From NCBI RefSeq assembly GCF_034119425.1, contig NZ_JAWUEL010000037.1, positions 1 to 19,527 of the forward strand: DNA of 19,527 bases, given 5' to 3'. A program made the position numbers and the translations under genes. The notes below the pieces were generated by a model. That model searched no databases. It was given only the letters and a program-made list of their open reading frames with translations, and was not told where the DNA came from. Source of the DNA: Actinotignum schaalii_C. Its GTDB lineage: Bacteria; Actinomycetota; Actinomycetes; Actinomycetales; Actinomycetaceae. Within the stretch, counting starts at the first letter, position 1, and every line of letters begins with the position of its first letter. Of this stretch, positions 6,721 through 14,158 are shown piece after piece.

Positions 6721-7724
6721 TGGCAGCACAACTTCTGGACGGGCGCGCCGTCGCCGCCACTATCAAAGATGAACTGCGGGTGCGGGTGGATGCCCTGCGC
6801 GCCCGCGGCTACACTCCCGGGCTCGGAACGGTGCTGGTGGGCGATGATCCGGCGTCCGCGGCGTATGTACGCGGTAAGCACCGTGATTGCGCGGAGGTAG
6901 GTATCGCTTCTCTGCAAGTAGAGCTGCCGGCTAGCGCGAGCGCGGCAGAAGTTGCCGCTGCGCTGCATGAGCTCAATGCCAACCCGGCCTGCACCGGATA
7001 TATTCTCCAACTCCCGCTTCCCGCCGGGATGCCCGAATCCCGCCTCATCGAAGCAATCGCTCCGGATAAGGATGCTGATGGCCTTCACCCGGTTAACCTC
7101 GGGCGTCTGGTGGCAGGCGTGAGCGGGCAGCTCACCTCCCCGCTGCCCTGCACCCCGGCCGGCATAGTGGAGCTGATCGAACGCCACGGGCTCAATCTTG
7201 CGGGAAAACACGTAGTGGTCCTCGGGCGCGGCATCACGGTGGGGCGAACCATTGGCCTTCTCCTTACCCGGAAGAACATTAACGCCACCGTGACGCTCTG
7301 CCATACCGGCACTCCGAATATTCCCGAGCTATGCCGGCACGCGGATGTCATTATCGCCGCGGTAGGCCAGGCTGGTTTCGTTCGTTCGGAATGGGTGGCG
7401 CCCGGCGCCGTTGTTGTTGATGTGGGGGTAACCCGGGAGCGCACCGCGGAAGGCACATGGCGCACCCTTGGGGATGTAGACCCGGGCGTGCGTGAACACT
7501 CAGCCTGGATATCACCGAATCCTGGCGGGGTCGGCCCGATGACTCGGGTGATGCTGCTCAGCAACGTTGTCGATATGGCTGAACGCTACCTGGCGGAACA
7601 ACACGGCACGGCTGGTGAATACGCGGCGGTCCCGTGTGCCGCAGAACAGCAGATCCCAGCAGGATCGCCCGCGGCAGCACATATCCTCCCGGAGCATTCC
7701 GGGACTGGACACGAAAGGGAATGA
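6720..7724 (+). CDS. folD: Bifunctional methylene-tetrahydrofolate dehydrogenase / methenyl-tetrahydrofolate cyclohydrolase
   Basis: FolD oxidises 5,10-methylene-THF with NADP+ and hydrolyses the product to 10-formyl-THF, needed for purine and formyl-Met synthesis. It uses the product of GlyA, encoded just upstream. Conserved features include Y49 and catalytic K53 in SAAYVRGK, GYILQLPLP around 93-101, the KDADGLHP loop with D120, the nucleotide-binding GRGITVGRTIGLLL, and PGGVGPMTRVMLL. The protein is 334 residues, some 45 longer than the usual 285-290. The excess is a low-complexity tail after AERYLAEQ, rich in Ala, Pro, Glu and His, which ends beside the xth ribosome binding site. The tail is probably not catalytic. 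FolD starts inside the glyA stop codon. Confidence 0.96.
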   Translation: MAAQLLDGRAVAATIKDELRVRVDALRARGYTPGLGTVLVGDDPASAAYVRGKHRDCAEVGIASLQVELPASASAAEVAAALHELNANPACTGYILQLPLPAGMPESRLIEAIAPDKDADGLHPVNLGRLVAGVSGQLTSPLPCTPAGIVELIERHGLNLAGKHVVVLGRGITVGRTIGLLLTRKNINATVTLCHTGTPNIPELCRHADVIIAAVGQAGFVRSEWVAPGAVVVDVGVTRERTAEGTWRTLGDVDPGVREHSAWISPNPGGVGPMTRVMLLSNVVDMAERYLAEQHGTAGEYAAVPCAAEQQIPAGSPAAAHILPEHSGTGHERE

Positions 7725-7725
7725 T

Positions 7726-8556
7726 ATGCGGATCAGCACAGTCAACGTCAACGGGATTCGCGCGGCGGCGCGAAAAGGAATCGCGGCGTGGTTGGAGGCT
7801 ACCGCGGCGGATATCGTCCTGCTCCAAGAAGTGCGTGCCCCCGCGGATATCACCGCAGAAATTTTCGCGGGCACCGGTTATCAGGTCTACACGGCTGTTT
7901 CCGAACTCAAAGGCCGGGCCGGAGTCGCGGTAGCAGTACGCGAAGGCATTGGCGTAGGTGAAGTTCGGGATCACCTGGGCGTGGGAGCTGATGGGGAACC
8001 TGTTGGCTTTGAAGCCCCGGTGGATAGCGGGCGCTGGCTTGAAGTGGAACTCCCGGATCTCCAGCTGCGGGTGGTGAGCGCCTACCTGCATTCGGGAGTG
8101 GCGGATAATCCGGAAAAAATGGCGGCAAAATACGCGCACCTCGAGCGGGTGAGTGCCCGCCTAGCACAATTCGACCCGGCCGCACGCACCCTAGTTGCCG
8201 GGGACTTCAATATCGTTCACACCGAAGCTGATATTGAGAACTGGAAGTCCAACCACAATCGCACCTCCGGGGTGCTTGACGATGAAATCGCCTACCTGGA
8301 TCGGTGGTTCGGTGGCCCCTGGGTGGATGTGCAACGCGCATTGCTAGAACGCAGCGGGCATGAGGGCAAAGGCCCCTACACCTGGTGGAGCCAGCGCGGC
8401 AAAGCTTTTGACAACAACGTGGGTTGGCGCATCGATTACCATATGGCCAGCCCGGCACTTGCCGCCACCGCGCAAGCCTTTACTGTCGGGCGAGCATCCT
8501 CCTACGCGGAGCGCTGGTCCGACCATGCCCCGCTCACGGTGGACTACCAGCTCTAG
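7726..8556 (+). CDS. xth: Exodeoxyribonuclease III (AP endonuclease, ExoIII family)
   Basis: This is a 276-residue enzyme of the exonuclease/endonuclease/phosphatase superfamily. Such enzymes cut DNA at abasic sites and remove 3' blocking groups in base excision repair. The metal and catalytic residues are in place: N7/N9 in VNVNGIR, E35 in LLQEVRAP, the GDFNIVHT motif, WSQRGKAFDNNVGWRIDYHM, and the terminal SDHAP with the general-base histidine. The ATG at 7726 begins two bases after the folD stop and has GAAAGGGA upstream. Upstream in-frame starts inside folD are unlikely, because the family N-terminus begins exactly here. Close spacing implies cotranscription with glyA-folD, although its DNA repair role is not part of folate metabolism. 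Confidence 0.95.
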   Translation: MRISTVNVNGIRAAARKGIAAWLEATAADIVLLQEVRAPADITAEIFAGTGYQVYTAVSELKGRAGVAVAVREGIGVGEVRDHLGVGADGEPVGFEAPVDSGRWLEVELPDLQLRVVSAYLHSGVADNPEKMAAKYAHLERVSARLAQFDPAARTLVAGDFNIVHTEADIENWKSNHNRTSGVLDDEIAYLDRWFGGPWVDVQRALLERSGHEGKGPYTWWSQRGKAFDNNVGWRIDYHMASPALAATAQAFTVGRASSYAERWSDHAPLTVDYQL

Positions 8557-8614
8557 GCGTACTATTCAGGACCGTTGAGGAATCAAAACGTCTGTTTTTG
8601 TCGTAGGCCTCACG

Positions 8615-8629
8615 TACGATGGCTATGTG
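8615..8629 (+). promoter_or_regulatory. Candidate -10 box placing the start codon at +1 (leaderless mRNA)
   Basis: TACGAT at 8615-8620 is followed by six bases and then the GTG at 8627, which is where transcription would be expected to begin. There is no Shine-Dalgarno sequence before that GTG. The -35 region (around 8591-8598, T-rich) is poor. Leaderless genes are common in Actinobacteria, so the arrangement is credible, but it rests on one hexamer. Confidence 0.4.
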
Positions 8630-9925
8630 ACAAAGCGGAATTCAATGATGGACGGTGTCTCTCAAGCTCTCGGCGTGGACCGGCAGGGGCGGCAAGCCGC
8701 TCGGCGCGGTGCACCCAGCGGAGCACAAGGGGCGGAAAGCGGGATAGCCGGCGTCGTTCGCAAAGGAAAAGCCCTGGCCGAATGGGCGCAAGGCACGCGT
8801 ATTATGCGGGGCTTGGGTCGCTACGGAAAGGCCCGTGGGGGTCTGCTCGCCGGTGGAATCGCCTATTCGGCGCTTTTCGCCATCACCGCGGCTCTCACCA
8901 TAACCTGGACCGTTTTTATGGCTACTCTCGGAAGAAACGCGCAGCTGCGGGAAACCGTGGTGGATGGCGTCAATGCGGCCCTCCCCGGTATTCTCCAAGA
9001 TTCCTCCGGGGAAGGCCTCATCAATCCCGATGACCTCATCCTCTCGGGAACCTCCGTGGTGGCTACCATCATCGCTGGCGCGGTGCTGCTGTGGACGGCC
9101 ATGTCCATTATGGCCGGGCTCTCCACTGCCATCGGTGCCATGTTCGGGGTGAATCAACGAACCGAAAATGGGGTGGTGAGCATCTTCTTCCGCCTTGCCG
9201 GATTCGTGGTGCTCGCCCTGGGGATCCTTACCTCCGCGATCATCGGTTCCCTCGTTGGCTCGGTGGGAACCATGCTCCTTACCCATGTTGGAATGGACGG
9301 GGCCTTCGTGCAATTCGGAACCAAAATCGCGGTCTTCCTGCTCGCGGCCACCGTGGACGCGCTCGTCATCATGTTCATTATTCGCTTCACCTCCGGGATC
9401 CGGGTGCCCCGCCGTGATTTCATCACGGGGGCGGCCCTCGGTGCGTTCCTCCTCTCCATCATTCGGGTGGTGGGGACCTCCGCGGTATCCAGCGTGTCCG
9501 GAAACCCGCTCCTCGCGCCCTTCGCCGCTATTGCCACCCTGCTGCTGTGGCTCAACCTCGCTTCGCGTATTGTGCTCATGGTCTCCGCGTATATGGCGAA
9601 CCCGCCAAGGGCTTACGTAGCGCAGGATCCGGAAGAATTGCGGGGTACCACCACGCCCAATTACGTCACCCTCTCCGTTCCGGAAACACTCACGTGGCCC
9701 CATGATCCCATCACCGGTTCCCTCCTGCCCGAACCGAATAATGCCACCGGCGAGGAGGAAGAAGAGCTCCCCGAATGGGGAGGCCTGGCCGGTAACCTGG
9801 CCCGCCGCCGGGCCGAAAAGCTAGAATCAAAGGCGCGTGAGGCACAGCTTAAAGCTGAGGAAGCTCGCGCACACTACGTGAGCGGACAACGCGAACTTGC
9901 GCGCTCGCAGCGAAAGGATAGCTAG
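8627..9925 (+). CDS. YihY/BrkB-family integral membrane protein
   Basis: This 432-residue protein belongs to the YihY/virulence factor BrkB family (formerly annotated as RNase BN), whose biochemical role is not settled. A basic cytoplasmic N-terminus of about 70 residues precedes the diagnostic GGLLAGGIAYSALFAI segment at 71-86. Further hydrophobic segments lie at roughly 143-175, 188-215, 232-254, 265-285 and 296-322, with PLLAPFAAIATLLLWLNLASRI and MVSAYMANPPRAY at the membrane exit. The C-terminal 105 residues are hydrophilic, with an EEEEEL acidic stretch and a charged, Ala-rich helix likely to form a coiled coil. The start is taken as GTG 8627, possibly leaderless. ATG 8645 is an alternative with no better ribosome binding site. 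Confidence 0.85.
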   Translation: MTKRNSMMDGVSQALGVDRQGRQAARRGAPSGAQGAESGIAGVVRKGKALAEWAQGTRIMRGLGRYGKARGGLLAGGIAYSALFAITAALTITWTVFMATLGRNAQLRETVVDGVNAALPGILQDSSGEGLINPDDLILSGTSVVATIIAGAVLLWTAMSIMAGLSTAIGAMFGVNQRTENGVVSIFFRLAGFVVLALGILTSAIIGSLVGSVGTMLLTHVGMDGAFVQFGTKIAVFLLAATVDALVIMFIIRFTSGIRVPRRDFITGAALGAFLLSIIRVVGTSAVSSVSGNPLLAPFAAIATLLLWLNLASRIVLMVSAYMANPPRAYVAQDPEELRGTTTPNYVTLSVPETLTWPHDPITGSLLPEPNNATGEEEEELPEWGGLAGNLARRRAEKLESKAREAQLKAEEARAHYVSGQRELARSQRKDS

Positions 9926-9927
9926 GC

Positions 9928-11088
9928 GTGACATTCCATGCGATTATTCCCGCCGGGGGAGCCGGTTCGCGGCTGTGGCCACTCTCGCGGGCCAGCCACC
10001 CGAAGTTCCTGGTTGATTTCGGTTCGGGGCACACCATGATTCACGATACGGTGACCAGGCTTGCCCCGCTGGCGTCCAGTATTTACACCGTGACGGGCAC
10101 CGCACATGCCGCGGCTGTGCGCGATCAACTGGCTGGTATTACGACGCCCCTTCACTATGTGGTTGAGCCGAGTCCGCGTGGCACTATGGCCGCTATCGGT
10201 ATTGCCGCGGCGCTCGCCCATCGCGCAGATCCGGATGCTCTGATTGGTTCCTTCGCGGCCGATCACCGTATTTCCGATACCGCGGCGTTCACCGCGGCCG
10301 TGCGCAAGGCGCTGGAGGCTGCCTCCCGAGGTTATCTTGTTACCCTCGGGATTACTCCAACCGGACCGGCCACCGGATTTGGCTATATCCGTGCGGGCGC
10401 GGCACTTCCCGGTCAATCTCCGGCCGGCGGATCGCCCGCTAGCAGAGAGAACACGGAGAACGCCGGTGGACCGCTGGAGAGCACCGCCGCCTTGCAGGTA
10501 GAACAATTCGTAGAAAAACCGGATGCGGAAACCGCCGCGCGCTATCTCGCGCAGGGCGGCTACTATTGGAACGCCGGGATTTTCGTGGCGCGGGCGGCCA
10601 CGCTTATGGATATGCTCACCGAATACCGCCCTGATATCGCCGCACCGCTGCGCCAGCTTGCTCAATTGTGGGATCTGGACTCGGTCCGGCAAAATCCGCA
10701 GGTAGAAGAAATATGGGCGTCCATCCCGAAGGAAGTCATTGACAGGGCGGTAGCGGAACCGGCAGCTGCTGCGGGCCGGGTTGCCGTGGTACCAGCAGAT
10801 ATGGGCTGGTCCGATGTGGGAGATTACGATTCCCTCGCTGAAGGTATCCCTGCGGGGGAGCTCACCACCCAACGCGCCCCGGGAAGCACGGGGGCCCCGG
10901 TGCTCGCCGTTGACGCGCCGGATTCTCTGGTGTACAGCTCGACGAAGCCCGTTGTTGTGGTGGGAGTACCGGGCGCCGTCGTTATCGATACCGGAAGTGC
11001 CCTGCTAGTAACCACCCGCGATAAAGCTCAGGATGTCAAAAAAGCCGTTGACGGCCTGGACGCGGCCGGGCTGGCCGAGCTCAGGTAG
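9928..11088 (+). CDS. manC: Mannose-1-phosphate guanylyltransferase (GDP-mannose pyrophosphorylase)
   Basis: This 386-residue nucleotidyltransferase makes GDP-mannose from mannose-1-phosphate and GTP, feeding mannosylation of lipids, proteins or polysaccharides. Its type-A nucleotidyltransferase fold is shown by IIPAGGAGSRLWPLSR at 6-21 with HPKF at 24-27, SFAADHRI around 108-115, and GFGYI at 150-154. FVEKP at 194-198, YYWNAGIF at 212-219 and MGWSDVGDY also fit. Between GYI and FVEKP there is an extra Gly/Ser/Glu-rich segment at about 159-186 that most relatives lack. It is probably a surface loop. The GTG start at 9928 lies two bases after the yihY stop, with AAAGGA upstream, so the two genes are likely cotranscribed. 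No phosphomannomutase or glycosyltransferase gene is nearby. The alternative symbol in mycobacteria is manB. Confidence 0.9.
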   Translation: MTFHAIIPAGGAGSRLWPLSRASHPKFLVDFGSGHTMIHDTVTRLAPLASSIYTVTGTAHAAAVRDQLAGITTPLHYVVEPSPRGTMAAIGIAAALAHRADPDALIGSFAADHRISDTAAFTAAVRKALEAASRGYLVTLGITPTGPATGFGYIRAGAALPGQSPAGGSPASRENTENAGGPLESTAALQVEQFVEKPDAETAARYLAQGGYYWNAGIFVARAATLMDMLTEYRPDIAAPLRQLAQLWDLDSVRQNPQVEEIWASIPKEVIDRAVAEPAAAAGRVAVVPADMGWSDVGDYDSLAEGIPAGELTTQRAPGSTGAPVLAVDAPDSLVYSSTKPVVVVGVPGAVVIDTGSALLVTTRDKAQDVKKAVDGLDAAGLAELR

Positions 11089-11146
11089 TTTTCCGCTCCG
11101 CGTAGCGAAGTGGAAGGCGCGTAGGTAGCGAAGGACAATAGAAACC

Positions 11147-11929
11147 ATGAATACACGCGACTATCGGCGCGGGGCACAAACCCGGCGCGGTGCCCAGATC
11201 CCGCCCATCACCGCGGATACCAAGCTGCTGTCCAACCGGAGCAACGGGGACTGGACCCTCAGCGACCCGTGGCGAGTGCTGCGCATCCAATCCGAATTCG
11301 TGGAAGGATTCGGGGCGCTCGCCCACGTACCACCCTGCGTCTCGATTTTCGGTTCGGCGCGCATCGGGCGCGAATCCCGTTACTACCGGGTGGCCGAAGA
11401 AACCGCCGATATTCTCAGCCAGCAAGGCTTCGGGATTATTACCGGTGGCGGCCCGGGGATTATGGAAGCCGCCAATAAAGGCGCGGCGGCGAATGACGGT
11501 CTCTCCATCGGCCTGGGAATTGAACTCCCGCACGAACAGGGCCTCAACGAGTACGTCAATCTCGGCATTGAATTCCGGTATTTCTTCGTGCGCAAAACAA
11601 TGTTTCTCAAGTATTCTCAAGGTTTCGTGGTGCTCCCCGGTGGTTTTGGTACCCTCGATGAACTCTTCGAAGCCCTCACCCTGGTACAAACAGGTAAAGT
11701 CGCCGGTTTCCCGGTGGTGCTGGTGGGTAGCGATTTCTGGGGCGGTCTCGTGGAATGGATCCGCGGGCGCCTGGTGAGCGAAGGTATGATTTCGCCCGCA
11801 GATCCGAATATTTTCACCGTGGTGGATACCGCCCATGAGGCTGTCGATGCTCTTATCGCAGGTCAGAGGTCCCTTACTGCGGAACAAGCCACGCGACAAG
11901 CTCGCCGCGAACAGGTGGCGGACTTCTAG
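11147..11929 (+). CDS. LOG-family (TIGR00730) Rossmann-fold protein, cytokinin-riboside-phosphate phosphoribohydrolase-like
   Basis: This 260-residue protein of the LOG/YvdD family has members that cleave the N-glycosidic bond of nucleoside 5'-monophosphates, including cytokinin riboside phosphates. In most bacteria the physiological substrate is unproven. FGSAR at 68-72, GGGPGIMEAAN at 100-110, the basic RK pair at 149-150, and PGGFGTLDE at 164-172 form the nucleotide-binding and catalytic signature. About 60 residues precede the core, as in the longer actinobacterial group that includes DWTLSDPWRVLRIQSEFVEGF. The ATG at 11147 has AAGGAC upstream. From memory, a LOG protein and DUF3117 also lie in the same chromosomal region in Mycobacterium tuberculosis (Rv1205 and Rv1211), which supports vertical inheritance. 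Confidence 0.9.
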   Translation: MNTRDYRRGAQTRRGAQIPPITADTKLLSNRSNGDWTLSDPWRVLRIQSEFVEGFGALAHVPPCVSIFGSARIGRESRYYRVAEETADILSQQGFGIITGGGPGIMEAANKGAAANDGLSIGLGIELPHEQGLNEYVNLGIEFRYFFVRKTMFLKYSQGFVVLPGGFGTLDELFEALTLVQTGKVAGFPVVLVGSDFWGGLVEWIRGRLVSEGMISPADPNIFTVVDTAHEAVDALIAGQRSLTAEQATRQARREQVADF

Positions 11930-11935
11930 TAGAAT
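11930..11935 (+). promoter_or_regulatory. Candidate -10 box for the DUF3117 gene
   Basis: TAGAAT begins immediately after the stop codon of the LOG gene and lies 50 bases upstream of the DUF3117 ATG. No clear -35 hexamer is visible in the preceding coding sequence. It would give a leader of about 40 bases and allow separate expression of the small gene. Confidence 0.35.
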
Positions 11936-11984
11936 TAGGGGTGACGTTAGTCGCATAGTTGCGGCGAACAGGAAGGAAACCACT

Positions 11985-12152
11985 ATGGCAGCTATGAAGC
12001 CACGCACGGGTGATGGACCGCTGGAAGTCGAACGTGAAGCGCGCGGAATCGTGGTCCGCATCCCAGTGGATGGCGGCGGACGCCTCGTCCTGGAACTCAA
12101 CGATGAAGAATGCGTGAGCCTTAAAGAAGCTCTCGCAAGTGTGGAGAAGTAA
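11985..12152 (+). CDS. DUF3117 small conserved actinobacterial protein
   Basis: This 55-residue protein begins MAAMKPRTGDGPLEVERE and continues GIVVRIPVDGGGRLVLELNDEE. It is a near-textbook member of DUF3117, a family almost confined to Actinobacteria; the M. tuberculosis counterpart is Rv1211 as I recall. No catalytic motif or membrane segment is present. The sequence suggests a small beta-rich fold with a short C-terminal helix (SLKEALASVEK). The ATG at 11985 has GGAAGGA at 11971-11977, seven bases away, and family members start exactly here. Upstream in-frame codons that overlap the LOG gene are therefore rejected. A strong hairpin follows the stop. Function unknown. Confidence 0.93.
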   Translation: MAAMKPRTGDGPLEVEREARGIVVRIPVDGGGRLVLELNDEECVSLKEALASVEK

Positions 12153-12181
12153 CCACCACCGAAGTATCTGCATCGACTACC

Positions 12182-12218
12182 TATCCGGGGGCCGGCCGGC
12201 AGGCGCGGCCCCCGGATA
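12182..12218 (+). terminator. Perfect 13-bp hairpin after DUF3117, probable terminator
   Basis: TATCCGGGGGCCG at 12182-12194 pairs perfectly with CGGCCCCCGGATA at 12206-12218 around an 11-base loop, 30 bases after the DUF3117 stop. There is no strong U-tract downstream (CATGCATGCTTATAA), as is common for high-GC actinobacterial terminators. It may also block transcription arriving from the convergent operon on the right. Confidence 0.75.
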
Positions 12219-12258
12219 CATGCATGCTTATAACCGGAGCATCCTGGTGAAAGGGTGA

Positions 12259-12278
12259 GTGGCTAACTAGTCAGCCAC
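12259..12278 (-). terminator. Short hairpin downstream of the O-methyltransferase gene, possible terminator
   Basis: GTGGCT at 12259-12264 pairs with AGCCAC at 12273-12278 across an eight-base loop containing ACTAGT. It lies about 40 bases beyond the stop of the minus-strand operon. The stem is short and the tail is not U-rich, so this is a weak candidate. Confidence 0.3.
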
Positions 12279-12319
12279 CGGTACCAGATAAAACTCCTTT
12301 TAAACGAAGAATGGCCCGG

Positions 12320-12943
12320 TTAGCGCAGCCGGCAGACTAGTACTCCATCGCCCAGAGGCACCAAGCTAGTATCGAGTTCTTCGGCTTGCATAAGTGCTTT
12401 AATGAGATGGCGAATGGCCACCACGGGTTCTTCGCGGCGCGCCGGGTCAGCGACCTTACCGCCCTGGAGGGCGCCAGCCACTACCAATAGGCCCCCGGGT
12501 CGCAAAATCCGCAAAGCTTCTTCACAGTCACCGGCCGCCTCGAGGGGATCGCCGTCGACAAGCACCATATCGTAGGAGTGGGCCGCTAGTCGCGGCAAAA
12601 TATCAGCACTGCGCCCGTTAATAATGCGCACTTTTCCAGGGCGGGCCCCGGCTCGAGCGAAGAGGGAACGTGCCACATGCTGGGCTTCGGACTCCACGTC
12701 AATCGTGGTGAGGTGAATATCCCCGGCACGCAGCAGGTAGAGGCCGGAAACTCCACTGCCCGTTCCGATTTCGACCGCGTTATTGACTTTCGCGCAGGCA
12801 GCCAGGACCGTGAGGAAGTTCCCGCAGGCTGGGCTCACGCACCGGATAGAGAATTCAGCGGCGGTGGCGCGGGCCGCCCGGGTAATATCCCCTTCGATAA
12901 CGGCATCTTCAGCGTATGTCCACGCCAGGGTCCGATCGGACAT
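12320..12943 (-). CDS. Class I SAM-dependent O-methyltransferase (family 3)
   Basis: This 207-residue soluble protein resembles the actinobacterial O-methyltransferase group that includes Rv1220c. The S-adenosylmethionine-binding motif I is VEIGTGSGVSGLYLL at 57-71. Motif II is TTIDVE at 79-84, and the metal/post-I region is YDMVLVDGDPLEAAGDC at 124-140. RILRPGGLLVVAGAL follows at 145-159. Canonical catechol-type members have a D-A-D-K motif where this protein has DGDP, so the metal-dependent catechol chemistry should not be assumed and the substrate is unknown. The ATG at 12943 has GGAGGAGG just upstream. The gene is separated from mrp by 60 bases on the same strand and is probably the last gene of that operon. 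Confidence 0.85.
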   Translation of the reverse strand: MSDRTLAWTYAEDAVIEGDITRAARATAAEFSIRCVSPACGNFLTVLAACAKVNNAVEIGTGSGVSGLYLLRAGDIHLTTIDVESEAQHVARSLFARAGARPGKVRIINGRSADILPRLAAHSYDMVLVDGDPLEAAGDCEEALRILRPGGLLVVAGALQGGKVADPARREEPVVAIRHLIKALMQAEELDTSLVPLGDGVLVCRLR

Positions 12944-13003
12944 AAGCCTCCTCCATAACAGGGATCGTGCGCAGCAATGTTTCTATCATAGTGCGCTGTG
13001 CCA

Positions 13004-14158
13004 TTACGCGGGGCATGCGCGCCGCGGCAGCTCTTGGATACGTGCCGCTAGGGCTCGCAAAATATCGCGCGCGGGGGAGTCCACCATATCGAGGACGAAT
13101 GGTGTTCCGGCATCGCAGCCCTCCCGCAGTGCCGGCTCCAGCGGAATTTGGGCGAGAAGTTCGACCGGGTACCCGAGCGTTGCGCTGAGATTCGTGGCGA
13201 CGAGCTGTCCACCGCCGGAACCAAAAATTGTATTTTTTGTTCCGTCCGGTAGTTCCAGGTAGGACATATTTTCGACGACGCCGATAACTGTCTGCTCCGT
13301 TTGTTTAGAAACTGCACCGGCTCGTTCAGCCACGTCCGCGGCAGCCGTTTGCGGCGTCGTCACAACGAGGATATCCGCGCGCGGTAGCATCTGCGCCAAT
13401 GAAATAGCGACGTCGCCCGTCCCGGGCGGCAAATCGAGGAAAACATAATCAAGATCCCCCCAGTACACGTCCGCGAAGAATTGTTCGAGGGCTTTATGAA
13501 GCATAGGGCCGCGCCAGACCACCGGGGTATTACCCGGCACAAACATACCGATGGACATGACTTTCACGCCGTGTGCGACCGGGGGAATGATCATGCCGTT
13601 GAGCTGCTGAGCGGGAGTGTCCACTCCCATCATCCCGGGGATAGAAAAACCGTAAATATCGGCATCGATGAGGCCCACGCGCTGTCCGGTGGCGGCCAGT
13701 GCAACCGCGAGGTTCGCGGCTATTGAGGATTTGCCTACCCCGCCTTTCCCGGAGGCCACCGCGATAACGCGGGTGGGGGAATCGGGGCGCGCAAAAGAAA
13801 TCTCCCTTGTGGTGCGCCCGCCGCGCAGCTTTTGCTGCAGGTGTTGCACCTGGAGTGGAGTCATGGCACCCATGGTGATGGCAACGGTGCTGACGCCGGC
13901 AAGTGCGGCGATGGCCTCGCGTACCTCACGTTCGATCACGTCCTGGCGTGGGCAGTGCACGGTGGTGAGAAGTACCGTGAGGGTGACATCACCTTCCGGG
14001 CTCACCCGCAGCCCGTGAATCATATCCAGTTCGGTAATCGGGTGGCGTAATTCCGGGTCGATAACCCCGGAGAGGGCCTCCAGAACCCGATCCTTGGTGA
14101 GGGGAGTGGCCGCGGGTGAGCGCGGCACCGAATCGGAAACAGGGTCACTCGTGGGCAC
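13004..14158 (-). CDS. mrp: Mrp/NBP35-type P-loop ATPase, iron-sulfur cluster carrier, with N-terminal DUF59
   Basis: This 384-residue protein has an N-terminal DUF59/MIP18-like domain at about 22-95 (ALSGVIDPELRHPITELDMI). Its ParA/MinD-type ATPase domain begins with the deviant Walker A GKGGVGKSS at 137-145. DADIYGFSIPGMMG, DYVFLDLPPGTGDV and VENMSYLELPDG follow. Mrp/ApbC proteins carry or transfer [4Fe-4S] clusters. The CPxC pair found after ENMSY in enterobacterial ApbC is absent here (LELPDG instead), as I recall for other actinobacterial Mrp proteins. The GTG start at 14158 is chosen because GGGAGGAG precedes it at proper spacing. It overlaps the end of the DUF1003 gene by 14 bases. In-frame starts further upstream lie deep in that gene and encode no family sequence. 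Confidence 0.92.
   Translation of the reverse strand: MPTSDPVSDSVPRSPAATPLTKDRVLEALSGVIDPELRHPITELDMIHGLRVSPEGDVTLTVLLTTVHCPRQDVIEREVREAIAALAGVSTVAITMGAMTPLQVQHLQQKLRGGRTTREISFARPDSPTRVIAVASGKGGVGKSSIAANLAVALAATGQRVGLIDADIYGFSIPGMMGVDTPAQQLNGMIIPPVAHGVKVMSIGMFVPGNTPVVWRGPMLHKALEQFFADVYWGDLDYVFLDLPPGTGDVAISLAQMLPRADILVVTTPQTAAADVAERAGAVSKQTEQTVIGVVENMSYLELPDGTKNTIFGSGGGQLVATNLSATLGYPVELLAQIPLEPALREGCDAGTPFVLDMVDSPARDILRALAARIQELPRRACPA

Noticed and set aside
8642..9703. A 353-codon open frame antisense to yihY
   Set aside because: It is hydrophilic His/Gly/Glu-rich shadow sequence opposite an obvious membrane protein.
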